A stretch of 64,000 bases of DNA from Cyclospora cayetanensis (lineage: Eukaryota > Apicomplexa > Conoidasida > Eucoccidiorida > Eimeriidae), in assembly GCF_002999335.1 (NCBI RefSeq), contig NW_020312751.1:1-64000 (forward strand). The letters are read 5' to 3'. The notes under the pieces are model-generated. The model ran no database searches. It saw only the letters and a program-made list of their open reading frames with translations, and was not told where the DNA came from. The translations under genes were made by a program, and so were the position numbers. Positions 23,957-35,065 of the stretch are shown here, piece after piece. Numbering within the stretch: the stretch's first letter is position 1; each line of letters starts with the position of its first letter.

Positions 23957-26900
23957 CAGCAGCAGCAGCAGCAACCGGAGAGAGCAGCACGTCCAGCTCC
24001 TTGGGAGACTTCCTGGGGACTGGGGGGGCAGCAGCAGACACAGGAAGCTGCCTCTTTGTGGTGCTCTCTGACGCAGCCAGTAAGCGAGTACTCCAGAGCA
24101 CCTTGAATTTATCATCTACAGGCGATGCAGCTGCTGTTGCATATGTGGGTAGCGTGTGGCTGCTATGGGTGCTGTGCTTTCGTGGAGCGCTGCAGCACCA
24201 ACAACAGCCGTGTCGTCGTCCTTTCAGCCCCTTCAAGGCTTCGTTGGGATCTCTCCTTGGGGCCGTCCTGGCCTCCTAAGGGCCTTCTTCGAGTCTGAGG
24301 AGCAAGCGCGTCAGTCGTAGCCGCTGCTACCCCCTTTGTTTTGGTGCTGCACGGGCTGTTGGAGGGTCATCTGTCTGCTGTTTTGGGGGCTGACAGCTTC
24401 TGAGGGCCGATGCTGTTTTGCTGATGTGCTGCATGGCTGTGTGCAGATGCAGTGCTTCCGCCAGATATGCCTTTCCGCATATTCGAGTGTCTGGATGCCC
24501 CTAGCGTTCTTCTGACCAGGCACCTGCCTCCCCCGATCGCCTTTCCAGAGAACGCCGCGAAGAGCGGCATTTTAAAGGCAGACAAAGATGGTTCTATCAG
24601 GGAAGAACAAAGACGACCCTCCGAGGGCGCGTCAAGTTACGTTGCAGGGAGGGGGCCCTCAAGGCCTTTTGTGGGAACCGTCCCCTCGGCTGCAGCTTGG
24701 ATTCCGTCGGAAGGCATCTGTGAATCGACCCGTCAAGCAGAATGCGAAAAAGGAGTGGCTGCTGACCTCCGTGGGATTCTTCGCACAAGTACAGAGGAAC
24801 TTCGCAATTTTTCCGTGTTGGCTGCCTCCGCGGCAAAAAAGCCCAACCGCAGTAGGAAATCTTCCGGCTTCTGTACCCCTTCCCTCTGCCCCCGCTTCCT
24901 TCGCCTCATTGAGCCGTATATGTTCGCCCTCCTTGCAAGCAGGGTCGAAGAAATTGTGCGCGTGTGGCGTCCTGTTCTCACTGAGTTGAGCGTGCTGAGC
25001 TCTTGCATGCGCGTGGGGCTTCAGGAAGCCGCATATCCTTCTCTACTCCGTCGGTGCAGCCTCTAGAGAACGCCTCCGTAAAGGCGTACTCGGGAGGGGG
25101 GCCCTCCCGACACATGGGACGGCTCAGTGTGGCCGTCCCCCGCGAAGTGGGGCCCCAAGGAAGTCAGGGGCTTCCGCCGCTGGTGCCTGCGATTGCAGCT
25201 GAGCTGCCGACTCCCGAGGATCTTGTCTTCTGCTGCTCCCCCGCACCTTCGGAGGCAGTGCCCGCAGAAGCAGCTCCGCCGCTAGCCACACTACGCTGCC
25301 ATCCTCTTGGACTGGCCTCCGAAACATGTAGCCAGTTCCTGCTGGAGAGGGGCCTCAAAGGCCTTGCTTCCGCGCTGCTCTCCGTCAATGGCTCGAGGCG
25401 TGCGGAAGACTCCGGGGGCCCCTCCCTCGCGCTTGCGTGGTGGCCACCCAGTGCAGCGTGGGAGCCTGCAGAAATACCCCTAAGCCCCAGTTTGATAGTC
25501 GCGCCTTTTCAGAAGGCCCTCTGCGGAGCTGCAAAGGCTGCGTGGATGGGGGCCCCTGGGGAAGATCCAGCAGCTGCCGCTGCGAAGCGGGGGGCCCTCC
25601 TAAGGCCTCCCAAGCGGCCTTGGGATTTGTACGTCACGGCAGGGCCCCCGGCAGCGTCTCCTCTTGAGAAGGGGGGGGCCCCCGCCCAGGATGTCGCGGC
25701 CGCCTCGCATCTCGTCAGAGGCCTCCGGAGCTGCCTAGTCGCCCAAGGGGGGCCCCTCTTTGGCGTCTCCGCAGCAACGTATACCGAAGTTCTACGCGGA
25801 GTTCAAGAAGCAGTTAGTCACTTTCGACAGCGTGTAGCTGCCGATGCTTCGCAAACGCAAGAGCAACCGCAGCAGAAACAGGACGCCTGCTGCTGCTGGT
25901 CGTCAGGCTCTTCCATCGTGCTGCAACGGCTGTTTCACTCGGAGCTCAGGGCCCTCCTGAGAAAGGACAGCACTGCCTCTTGCGTCTTAAAGGTAGGCGT
26001 GCCGAAGAGAGGGTTTTTGGCCAGTGTAGGGGATTCTGGCGAAAGACGCCATCCGAAAGCCCTCCAGACGGCTGTATGCTGTGTTTGGTGCGTGTGCCTG
26101 TTGTCGCTGCTACCGCAGATTCGGTGGGGGGAACCAGAACCCTTGCTGGAGGCTGTGGGGCCCCAGGGGCCTCTTCTCCTTCTTCTACGGCATATCGGGG
26201 AACTGCAGCAGGCCAAGCCTTCGGTTCGTTGCGTAAACGTAAGCGACCCTAGCTCGTAAAGCAAATTTCGCACTTCAAGGTACAGTTCGGTTCGCGGAGC
26301 ACATCGTGTCACATGGACTGCCTGTCTGCAGAAGAGCCCCCCAAGCAGTCTGCCCCTCCTCCCCACTCTGCTGGGCGGCCTTCAGATGGGAATGAATTGG
26401 CAGGGGTCTCCCTAGGATTTACGGCGTAGGATGTCTCGCTGCGTCTCAGGTTGCAGTTGGACCTCTTCAGCTGCGGCAGACTCTCGTGGCTGTCGCAGCA
26501 GCAGCAGAAGCTGCTGCTGCTGTGGCCGCAGTGTGGAGTGAGCACAAGCAGCACGAGTATGACAGCCATCGCCATGAAAGTAGGGGGCAGCAGCAGCACT
26601 TGCTTCAGCTTCGCCTGCTGGGGTGGACTTCTGCAGCCCTTGAAGGCGCGGCAGAAGCAGCAGCATCGGCTGCTGCTGCTGCAGCTGCAGCAGCTCCAGG
26701 CGAGGATCCAGCTGCAGGAGCCGCATCTGAGGGAGACGGTGCATTGGCCACTGTAAGACAAAATTAGATCGCCGCGGGTCTGCGTAGAGCTGCACACTCC
26801 CAGCTTCCAAGCTTCACGAAGTAGCACATTCAACAGGGGTTGTGAGGTGTCTTTGCAGTTCCCAATGGACTTCATCCCGCCAAGGCTTCGTTGGGGGCGT

Positions 26901-29900
26901 TTGCTCTCGCGAATCCTCGCAACGCCCCCTGCGGCGGAGCTGCTTGCAGTTGTTAGGTAAGCTGCAAAGCTCCCCCTATTCTGGTGCATGCCGCTTATAA
27001 CCTAAATCGTGTGAATACGGAAGCGTCCTTCTGGTTTTTTGCATAAAATGCCAGTTTAATAGAGTGTATGATTCGAGTAAAGGTGAACGAACCCTTAAAA
27101 TCGAAGACGTTGGATTTTAATTGGATTTAAACTGTTTTTGGCTAATATGTGACTTTTTGAACCAGCCTGGGATTCAGACTTAGATATGTATAACTACTTA
27201 ATACCAGAGCTCTTTTAAATTTGATTCGCGGCGCCAAGGCATTTGTACTAAGGCCCTCCTTGCGGCTCTGATCGTAGAGTTTGATATATATATATACATA
27301 TATATATATTATATATCTACATGTATAGTTAGTCTGTGTGCGCATGCAGGCTACACAAAGCAGCGCTCCTCCCAGGTCGTGACACCCTCGAGCTGCGCTG
27401 CTCGAAAGCCACCCGAGAGAGTGTAGAAGAAAGCCTCCGTCTATCTTTGTTGCATCTGAATTGTCAGGTGAGCATGCTTCGAAAGCTGCTGCCTTGGCAG
27501 GTCGCTGCCGCTGTAACAGCGCAGGCACTCCACGATTCGGAGGTGCAGCAGCGATGGCTGCGCAAGGCGTCGCAGCGGCATCACCAGCTGGAGGATCAGC
27601 AGCTGGCCGCTGCAGCCGTCGCGTGTAGCTTCTCCCTGGGGCCTTCTTGCTCCTTTCCGCTGGTTTCCCTGGCCTTCCCGCTCCTTATTGACGCATTCAA
27701 GGGGGCCCCTCCGCCCCCATCCGGAGGTTCTCGCCTGAAAGGAGTCATTGGAGGTTCCCAGGCTGCCCCCTCGACGACACTGGAAAGCGCAGCCCCTGGG
27801 CTCGGGGATTTTGCAACGCAGCCCCTTTCAAGCGAGGAGGCTCCCTTGGGAGTTCTTTCGGGGAGCTGTGTAGCGTTTTCTGAAGTTGAGGAAGTGGGGT
27901 TTGCCGTGGTGGATGTGTGTGGCGAACCTGTCGATCTTTGGCTGGTCCTAAGTCCTCATGCGGGCCTCTGTGAGGCATCCGTGAGGGCCCTGGGGGCCCT
28001 CGAAGAGGGTTGCTCCTTCCTGGGAAGCTCCGCATGGGTCCTGCTGAGTGGTAGCTGTTTTGGGGGCCCCAGAAGCCCCTGGAAGGGCATCCTCGCCTCC
28101 GAAACGAAAGGCCAAGCAGAGCGACTACCGGCTGCGGCGGGCGTGATTAATTTCAGAGGAGCTCGATCTCAAGATGCCGTTGCGAAGCTCCAGAGGAAGA
28201 AGAGCAGCAAAAACAGCGGCAGCGGCAGTCGCGAGGACAGTGTGGTGAGCGAAGAGGCTGTGTCTTGTGGAGGCCCTCAGACATCCGAGGGCCCCCACAC
28301 CCAGGAAGGTGGAGGGCGACTGAAGCCTTTGAGCGTGGCAGTCCGCTTGGGTGTTGGATGTGGACGCGCGTGGGGCACCCTGTGCCCACCCCAGGGCTGC
28401 CTTCATGAAAAGGAAGCGATGCGGTCCTTTGAGCTTGCGCTGAGGGCGATTTGTCCGGAAGGCAAGCTAGCGTGATACACACGCCTCCCTATGCACACGT
28501 GCCTAACGCCTCTGCATCCTGCGGGGCTTGTGGGAGCAGTCACCCCCCAGGGGGTGCCTGCCCGTATGGCTCAAGGGGCTTCTTTTTTCGCTGAGGCGCT
28601 CTCGCCCTTCCTCGACCTCTCGGCTGCTTCGGGGCCGTGTGGCGTGTGGTGTAGGAGAGGATCCGAGCTCCACTCCGCCTTCCGAATTTCTGGTGCCGTG
28701 GAGCTTTGGTGGGCGTCTCATTGGTCCGAAGGGCAAGAACAGGAGGCGCTTCGCCAGCAGGACGAAGGCCTTTACGGCTGTCATCAACGAACGCAGAAGG
28801 GTAAATAGGGCGGAGACGCGGTTGCCCGCTGGCTGGGAAGTGCAGGGTTTTTTTCTGGGAGGGGGGGGGGGCTCTCTGTCTGATGAGGGATACCCTGTGA
28901 ACGAAGGCTGGCAAGGCCTTGGAAATGAAGCTTGCTTGAAAAGGCTCGGACTGCTTTGTTGCGGCTTTTCAGGGGCCTGATGGCCGTGCCTGGCGTCGAG
29001 TACTGGTGGGGGGCCCTATGGAGGTTAGGCTTGCGATGGCTGCCGAGCTATTCAGGGTCTTGCAGTGGCCTGCAGACAAACCAAATGAGCCCTCTCTCAC
29101 AGAGGCGGAAGCGAAAACCATCGCAGCGGTAGGCTCCAAACTACTAGAGAGCGCATGCATGCGCACAAGGGGAGTGCTCTCTATCTATATATATGCATAT
29201 ATGTGTGTGTATACATGTGTGTATATGTGTATACATATGTGTGTATATATGTGTATGTGTGTACATATGTGTGTATATATGTATATGTGTGTACATAGGT
29301 ATATGTGTGTACATATGTGTGTATGTATGTACATGTATGTACATATGTGTGTGTGTGTGTATATGTGTGTACATATGTGTGTGGGTCACACTAGCCCCAA
29401 TATTTGTGAGAGGGCAGACAAAGGCCTTTCTGTTTGGAGTTTCGCCATGTGCGTCGTTTTTAGGACCCCACAGTGCCGCTGACGCGGTGTCTCCACCTTC
29501 AGGCCCTAAGACCGAGCCCTCCAAAGGTGACTGCTTCAGGTGAGCCTTTGTACTCAATGGCGAAACTCGTGGAGCTGATGACTGTCAAACCGAGTGCTCC
29601 TCCCCGGCAGCTCACCCCCGGCCTTCATCTGCTCCCACATTGGTGTAAAAGAATTTGGGATTTAGGGATTGAGGCTGTGTGCTCAGAAGATGACTGGACC
29701 GCCGTTGTAAACGAAGCCATGGCGCAGTGGGTGAGGGTTTCTGTCACTCTTACCATCCAGGATCCTTTATGGAAGGCCTCCTGGAGGCACGGTGCCGCGG
29801 AAGCCACCCAGGGAGACCTCTCTCAATTGGAAGGTCCTCTCCGTGACTCTGCACTGCGGGCTTTCCGTCTTAGGGGCCTCGAGTTTGTCGCCTGCACACG

Positions 29901-30504
29901 CAAACTCAGGGTAGACTCCCAGGAGCTTGCCCACAGCTCAGGAGTCTCGGAAGAGGCCCCTCACTTTGCGGTTGTGGCACCCTCCGAGGCCTGCTTGGAC
30001 GGCTCTGAGGCAGCGGAATCCATGGAGGTAGAAGTTGTATTCAGGGGTACCGTATTGGCGATAAATTCTGGAGGTTTTGGAGCGCTAAAGGCTCTAAGTG
30101 AACTCTTCAGAGGGTCAGAATTTACATGCTCCAATCGGATCCAGTGGTTGAGCAGCACCAGTAACAGTCACAGCACCACGTTCGGAGCGCATTTTGAAGA
30201 CAGGTGGCAGCGGCTGCCACCAGAGGTGGAGACGCAGCTCCAAGATGTTTGTTGCTCCTTGACGGCTGCTCTTCCTGGTGCTGGAGCAGCTGAAATAACA
30301 GTTCCCATTGACGGGACGAGATACGTGATTCCAAGTGCAGAGGTGAAGCGGATGCTGCAGGGCCATGGCAAACCATGGATAGCAGCACAACCAGCGTCGG
30401 CGTCAGCAGGTAGCAGTAGCAGTGTTTTGGTGTGCCGTATTGCGTTATTGCCACCCCAGGAGCAGCGGAGGCAGTTGGACGAGTCTCCTGTGGCATTCCT
30501 GTAG
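21736..30504 (+). CDS. large KH-domain protein with WWE-like C-terminus
   Basis: Long multi-exon coding region; the name is descriptive. The first exon is huge (open from 21682, ATG also at 21736, to about 24.1 kb), Pro/Gly/Ser-rich with Gln runs. Further coding stretches lie at about 24.46-25.02, 25.06-25.992, 26119-26238, 26471-26752, 27.35-28.47 kb, up to 28800, 28973-29128 and 29464-30504. The last three are joined in phase 0. Across the 28800/28973 junction a KH fold is readable: FLVPWSFGGRLIGPKGKN (GXXG loop GPKG), then AFTAVINERRR, then VLVGGPMEVRLAMAAELF. KH domains bind single-stranded RNA or DNA. Near the C-terminus RWQRLPPEVETQLQDVCCSL followed by VPIDGTRYVIPSAEVKRML resembles a WWE domain, known from some ubiquitin ligases and PARPs. 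Internal exons include Ala- and Leu-rich helices. Exon joints between 24.1 and 27.5 kb are partly unresolved, so two adjacent genes cannot be excluded. Confidence 0.6.
23914..23955 (+). repeat. (CAG)14 coding for polyglutamine
   Basis: Perfect run of fourteen CAG triplets read as Gln inside the first exon of the large gene, followed directly by an AGC/GCA run read as Ser and Ala. Shorter imperfect CAG tracts occur in the same exon at about 23440-23470 and 23588-23612. Such homopolymeric amino-acid repeats are a known hallmark of Eimeria coding sequence. Confidence 0.95.
27283..27320. repeat. AT-rich microsatellite in intron
   Basis: TATATA-type tract just upstream of the CGCATGCAG acceptor-like site at 27349, inside an intron of the large gene. 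Confidence 0.8.
29184..29390. repeat. TG/TATG microsatellite in intron
   Basis: About 200 nt of interspersed TGTG, TATA and ACATATG units within the 29129-29463 intron of the large gene. The apparent open frames over it (Cys/Val/Tyr repeats on plus, Thr/His/Ile on minus) are artefacts of the repeat. Confidence 0.9.
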
Positions 30505-32770
30505 GGTCTGCGAATTTGATTTCCAGCCGTCTTTTCCCCAAGAAATTCTTGCATCCATGGGCACGGCCAGATGCCATGTGCGTGTACATGTGAAATATAT
30601 GCCTTTTATAGCTGTACATATTCGTGTACGCAATTATACTTTTCCATATATGTATATATTGATATGTGCATACCGCTTCGTAGCGAGTTTTCTGGGGCAG
30701 CGTGCGTGCGTGTATGCATGCCCCTGCTACTTGTTCTAAGATCTTGCTGGCTGTGATTCGGCTCGACATAAGTGGCATGCTTCGCTTCTTCGAAGCTTAA
30801 GTGCTCATAGATATGCACTGCATGCACCTGTGTATAGGTGCGCGTGGATCGGTATGCGTTTGCCTTAGTGCATGTGCATGCTCTTCTAGCCGGGCAGTTT
30901 GTGAATTGGTGTGCAGGGTTATTCGCATGCCCGTATATAAATAGGTATATGGATTTATTTGTCCACCAACATGTGTAGATACAAATTCCAGCAGGATTAT
31001 CAGCAACTACATATCCATCCACATAAATGCAGCTACACCTCTGTGACCACACGTGCGCGCATAAGCGTGTGGGCACCCATCCATCTGCATGCTTGTAAGC
31101 CTTGTGTAAGCATATGCAGTATTAGCTCTGTGCATGTGTATGTATGTGTAGGCAACTGTGGCCTTATGCCATCCCTTGTTTGTATGTATAAGACATATGT
31201 TTAGGTATTATGTGGATGCAGACACGTACACATATATATCTATACTTCGATACACAACGCTGTGTATTGGTGAGTGTATATGTATACGTGCTTATAGATC
31301 TATGTGCATACGTATGCGCACCGTACATATATATATATATATCTGGGCATATATACATGGACACTTGGATATGCTGCATACAAATGGAGATATGCACATG
31401 TATGCAGGTGTGCATTTGCGTGTCTAAGTTATGGATTTGCTTTACGTGTATTCATGCACGCTGCCCCCAAGCCCCAATTCTTTTCCAGACATCCGTGACA
31501 CTCGTGAACCTCTGCTGCGTGGAGCAGTAGAGAAGCTCTTTTATTTTATATGGAAACTTGTGGCCATAGTCGTAGAGGGGACAGTAGCACGGGCGTAAGG
31601 ATCCGATATTTGGTGACTGACGTACCTCACACACACACACGCATACTTTACTCAGGCTTTGTAGAGAAAACTATAGGGCATGTGTGGGGATACACGGTAA
31701 GTGTTGCGGGCTTCGGTGATAAGAGGCCTGTACGCACCAAGGTTCTGCTGTGGAAACATAACTAAATGCACATGCAAGCTGAAGTAGAATCATGAACACT
31801 TGAAACGCTTAGCTGCAAACTCTGAGGTTTAGGTTAACTTTACCACCATAATATTCTGTACAGTCTGCAGTGCCATACGGCTTGAAAACCTAGAGCGTGC
31901 CCCAGATCACTACGAACCCTATGGCGTTCAATGTTTTCGAAGATACCTTCGAGGTTTTTGAATAGCTCAGCGTCCCCTGCAGAGCCTAAAACTGCAAATT
32001 TCAAGACCAGAGCAGCGATTCTAATGGCTACTTCCGCGACGCTCGGTATTCGATGCAAAGCCAAATGCTCAACGCAAGTAGAGGTATTGCTCATAATGTT
32101 TAATAGCCTGCTGCATGGAAAGGCTTCAGAGAAGAACTAATTTTCGGGTGACTTGCTCCTAGTGTTTGCTTACACAGGCTACTGTACACTTGAATTCCGC
32201 TTGCCATTTCGTGCTGTCGCTCTTTGTTCTTTTCCTATTCATCTTCGTCTACCTCCCTGGTCGGCTCGATGCTAATTTTCATATCCTCATTTACTCTTTG
32301 ATTTGTCAGCAGCAACACATGAGAGCCGCTAAGTCCTCTACTTGTCGACCTTCACGGACAGAAACTACGTGGAAATGGGGTGGCAACTTTGCCTTTTCTA
32401 TGAATTGTTGGGCTACTGAGTGCCTAAAAACGAGACTAAGGGATGCACTAAATGGTAAATAAAAAATCTGAGAAAAATAAGTACATGATAAATCTCTAGG
32501 TTTATCTCTACTTGCATGCTTGTCCAGGTACAACAACTGGGTACTGCTGCCTAACAGGTTACATAATGGTGGGTGTTTAAGAAATTCGATGAATAAGGCG
32601 CTGTGAATTGATTTCCCGTTTTCCATGGTCTCCTCTTCAGAGACCAGAGGTCCCGCTTTTGTGCCTGACAGGGCAAATACACCCTGAAATCGGTTGCATT
32701 GAAGTGAGCGCGTAACGTGCATTAGAATAAATATGCAAGCTAGAGTGAATGATTGCGATGTGCTCGGTCT
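30505..32770. other. microsatellite field and gene-poor spacer
   Basis: From about 30560 to 31450 the sequence is an irregular mixture of TATA, CATA, TGTA and GCATG units, with a pure TATATATA core near 31326-31342 and a CA run near 31631-31642. Repeat-driven frames cover it on both strands. Apart from the small ORF at 31840-32094, nothing gene-like is seen up to 32.77 kb. Confidence 0.6.
31840..32094 (-). CDS. small ORF, possibly related to the 52.6 kb ORF
   Basis: An 84-codon frame from a true ATG (32094) to a stop at 31840. The product starts MSNTSTCVEHLALHR and is helical in composition, including VAIRIAALVLKFAVLG and ELFKNLEGIFENIERHR. A weak resemblance to the 52.6 kb ORF is visible (V..LA.R, then A.IR....L), on the same strand and in a similar gene-poor setting. 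It may be a member or relic of the same dispersed family. No known domain is recognised and no transcript evidence is available. Confidence 0.25.
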   Translation of the reverse strand: MSNTSTCVEHLALHRIPSVAEVAIRIAALVLKFAVLGSAGDAELFKNLEGIFENIERHRVRSDLGHALGFQAVWHCRLYRILWW

Positions 32771-34310
32771 ATGCCACTGCTTCAGACCCTCACTGATGAA
32801 GAACGGGAAAAATTTGAACTGTTCTTAGTGAAATGCCATAGTTTCCGAAAGGGGAAGAAACAGAAATCGAAGAGCATTGTCTATGGGAATTCAGTGGATG
32901 TGTTCAGGGCAAAAAGGAAGCACAGAGAAGCGCTCGCCCTGAACCAGGGAAGCGAGAAGAAAGGAAAGCTAGGGCTGAGTACTGTGCAAGGGAATCAGGC
33001 GGGAAGTGCGAGGCGGAAGGCGGAAGTCAAGCAAGAAGCGGTAGGAAAAGCAATAGTGCAAGAAATTACGGAGGGAGAAGAAGAGCACGAAGGAGAGAGG
33101 AAGCACGAAACGATAGCAAAAGGAACTTTGGGAAGCGCAGCTGTAGAGGACGGCAAGGCAGAACCTGTAATGAAGCAAGTCGGATCAGCAAGAGGAACCG
33201 TAGATGGACCGCCACAAAAAGCAGCAAGCACACATCAGCAAAACGAAACTGCTCAAGCAGAAGAAACGGGGAGTGGAAGAGCCAAGCAACCAACGTTCAA
33301 TCCTGAATGCAGCGGAGGACAGGGATCTGGTTTCAAGGTGATGCGAGCTGAACAGGATGCGGGCGAAGCAGAGAGACCAGAAAGAGCAGAAAAGGGGGAT
33401 ACGCCCCAAAGGACAGAAGGAAAGGAGAATGGAAACCAAACTGCAGTTAACGAAACGCCGAAGAGCCACCCAACGGGGCCAAGTACAGATGTCGCGAAGA
33501 GCCTCAACAAGCACAAAAGCATAAGAAAGCGCCCTCACGTCGCCAACAAAAATATTCCGACGTACGTTTATTGAGCTTGGGACACATACCGCTCATGAGG
33601 CACACTCAATGCAAATCAACGAGAAGGATGCATTCGCCCTAGCGGATTCATTGCTCTGCTTTCAGGGACAAAAGTGGGCAGAAACGAAAGGTGGAGGAAA
33701 CGCAACAAGACAAGAGGGTAGAAGGTGACCCACTAGTCGCTAATAGTTGGAATTAAGGAACTCAATCAGAGCACGCCCGCAACTAAGCGTCTGGGAACTA
33801 GAAACACTTGAGCCGATAGACCACATTCAGCAAATGCTCACAAGAAAGCAGATCCCCCGATTGTGTGACCTTTCAGGCATCTTTCCCCCCGGATCGACTC
33901 GCCAAAAGCGCAGCTGTACCCTAGTACACGGTAAGCAGAGCAGTGCACGGCAGCCAGGAGAGGTAGTGAAGCGCGCCGAGCACGCGAAGATGCGTCGACA
34001 TGTGCATACCCATAAAACCGCATGCACTGTCAAGGCGAAAATATTGAAATGAATGGCTTTCCTGCTTCAGATATCCAGAGGCTGGAAGCGTTGAAGGCAC
34101 TCAAGGTGCCAAAAGTGGTAAAGAAGCAAGAGAGAAAGTTGTTTCCCCGGGCCCCCGTAAGCGTTTTCAGCGCATTGCTTTTCCCTTGCGCTTCTCTCTA
34201 TGCGCACTTGTTTGTTTCAGGGGGAAAGTGCCCCTCTGCTTTGCTTGTGCAATGGGCGCACACGCGCATGCGTTGCGTTGAGAGCTCTAACATCCGACCC
34301 TAAATCTTAG
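32771..34310 (+). CDS. Lys/Glu-rich hypothetical protein (multi-exon)
   Basis: Unrecognised protein. The first exon starts at ATG 32771 (MPLLQTLTDEEREKFELF) and is strongly hydrophilic, rich in Lys, Glu, Gln and Ala, ending near a GTACGT donor at about 33561 or the TGA at 33572. Downstream exons are supported by splice phase. One ends at 33930 (ELETLEPIDHIQQMLTRKQ, then SCTLVH with donor GTAAGC). The next is 34071-34156 (DIQRLEALKALKVPKVVKK, donor GTAAGC), then 34221-34310 ending in TAG. A short exon near 33665-33725 (KRKVEETQQDKR) probably links the first and third. The low complexity and charge suggest a disordered nuclear or nucleolar protein, but that is inference. The gene is convergent with URM1. 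Confidence 0.5.
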
Positions 34311-34615
34311 ATCTTTGATTTGTCTTTGCCATGGTGCAACAACTGGGCAATGTAAAGCATTTGTTCTTTACAGAACTAGCCTCCCTTTTATGCTGCACTC
34401 CGGAGTTTGCATGGCAGTACACATACTTGCACCCCAATCCCCACGTGGCAGACCCCGAAATACCCCCCAAAATGACTCCTAGCCGTAGAACAAGCTGTAG
34501 AGTTGGTCCTTCGCAACATGCATGGAGCGACGAGGAAGGAACGCATTCAAAAAGCGAGTTTGTTTCAATCGCACGAGAAGATGCGTGCAGCATGCGTGTC
34601 TGTGTAGGGACACGT

Positions 34616-35065
34616 TTAGCCCCCATGTAACGTGGAGATGAAGGTAAGCGTATCCCCATGATGAACTCGTGTTTCGGGTCCATTCAAGATCTCTGCATCA
34701 GTTTCGTTGATAAGGGCAAGTACGCCCCCCCGCACCTTCATGCATCCTTGTAATAGATCCTCCGTTGAGAAAGAAGTGCTGCTGAGGTTCGCGGATCCCG
34801 GCTCTGCCTTTGTATCGCTTGCCGCTGGCGTCGCCGCAGCTCGTTGCTGCGCCTCATGCAGCTGCTCACTCACCTCTGGGTCTTGGGGTGTATAGGCAAC
34901 TGCAAAGAGCTCGGGCTTGGAGCGTAGCAGGTGACGAGCCACAAAGGAAACAACGTGAAATAGACGCACATCCGGGGAGGCAGATGAAAAGGAAACAGAG
35001 ACACTTTTGCTCTCCCCGTATACCAGTTGCTCTAAACCACCAGCAAACTCTATTCGGAACTCCAT
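34616..35065 (-). CDS. URM1: ubiquitin-related modifier 1 (Urm1)
   Basis: Beta-grasp sulphur carrier. Its C-terminal diglycine is thiocarboxylated and donates sulphur for the 2-thiouridine modification of wobble U34 in cytosolic tRNAs (Lys, Glu, Gln), and it can be conjugated to proteins under oxidative stress. The single-exon frame starts at ATG 35065 and ends in TAA at 34616-34618, 149 residues. Diagnostic parts: N-terminal EFRIEFAGGLEQLVYG, the helix HLLRSKPELFAVAYTP, then GGVLALINETDAEILNGPET, and the terminus TLTFISTLHGG ending exactly at Gly-Gly. It is about 50 residues longer than human URM1 (101) because of an Ala/Ser/Glu-rich insert after the PELF helix. The tRNA-Gln(UUG) gene about 6 kb away encodes a typical substrate; that proximity is probably chance. 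Confidence 0.92.
   Translation of the reverse strand: MEFRIEFAGGLEQLVYGESKSVSVSFSSASPDVRLFHVVSFVARHLLRSKPELFAVAYTPQDPEVSEQLHEAQQRAAATPAASDTKAEPGSANLSSTSFSTEDLLQGCMKVRGGVLALINETDAEILNGPETRVHHGDTLTFISTLHGG

Noticed and set aside
23658..24236. Minus-strand frames with poly-Cys or poly-Ala
   Set aside because: Produced by reading the (CAG)14 tract antisense.
29144..29557. Thr/His- or Cys/Val-repeat proteins
   Set aside because: Frames generated by the TG/TATG microsatellite within an intron.
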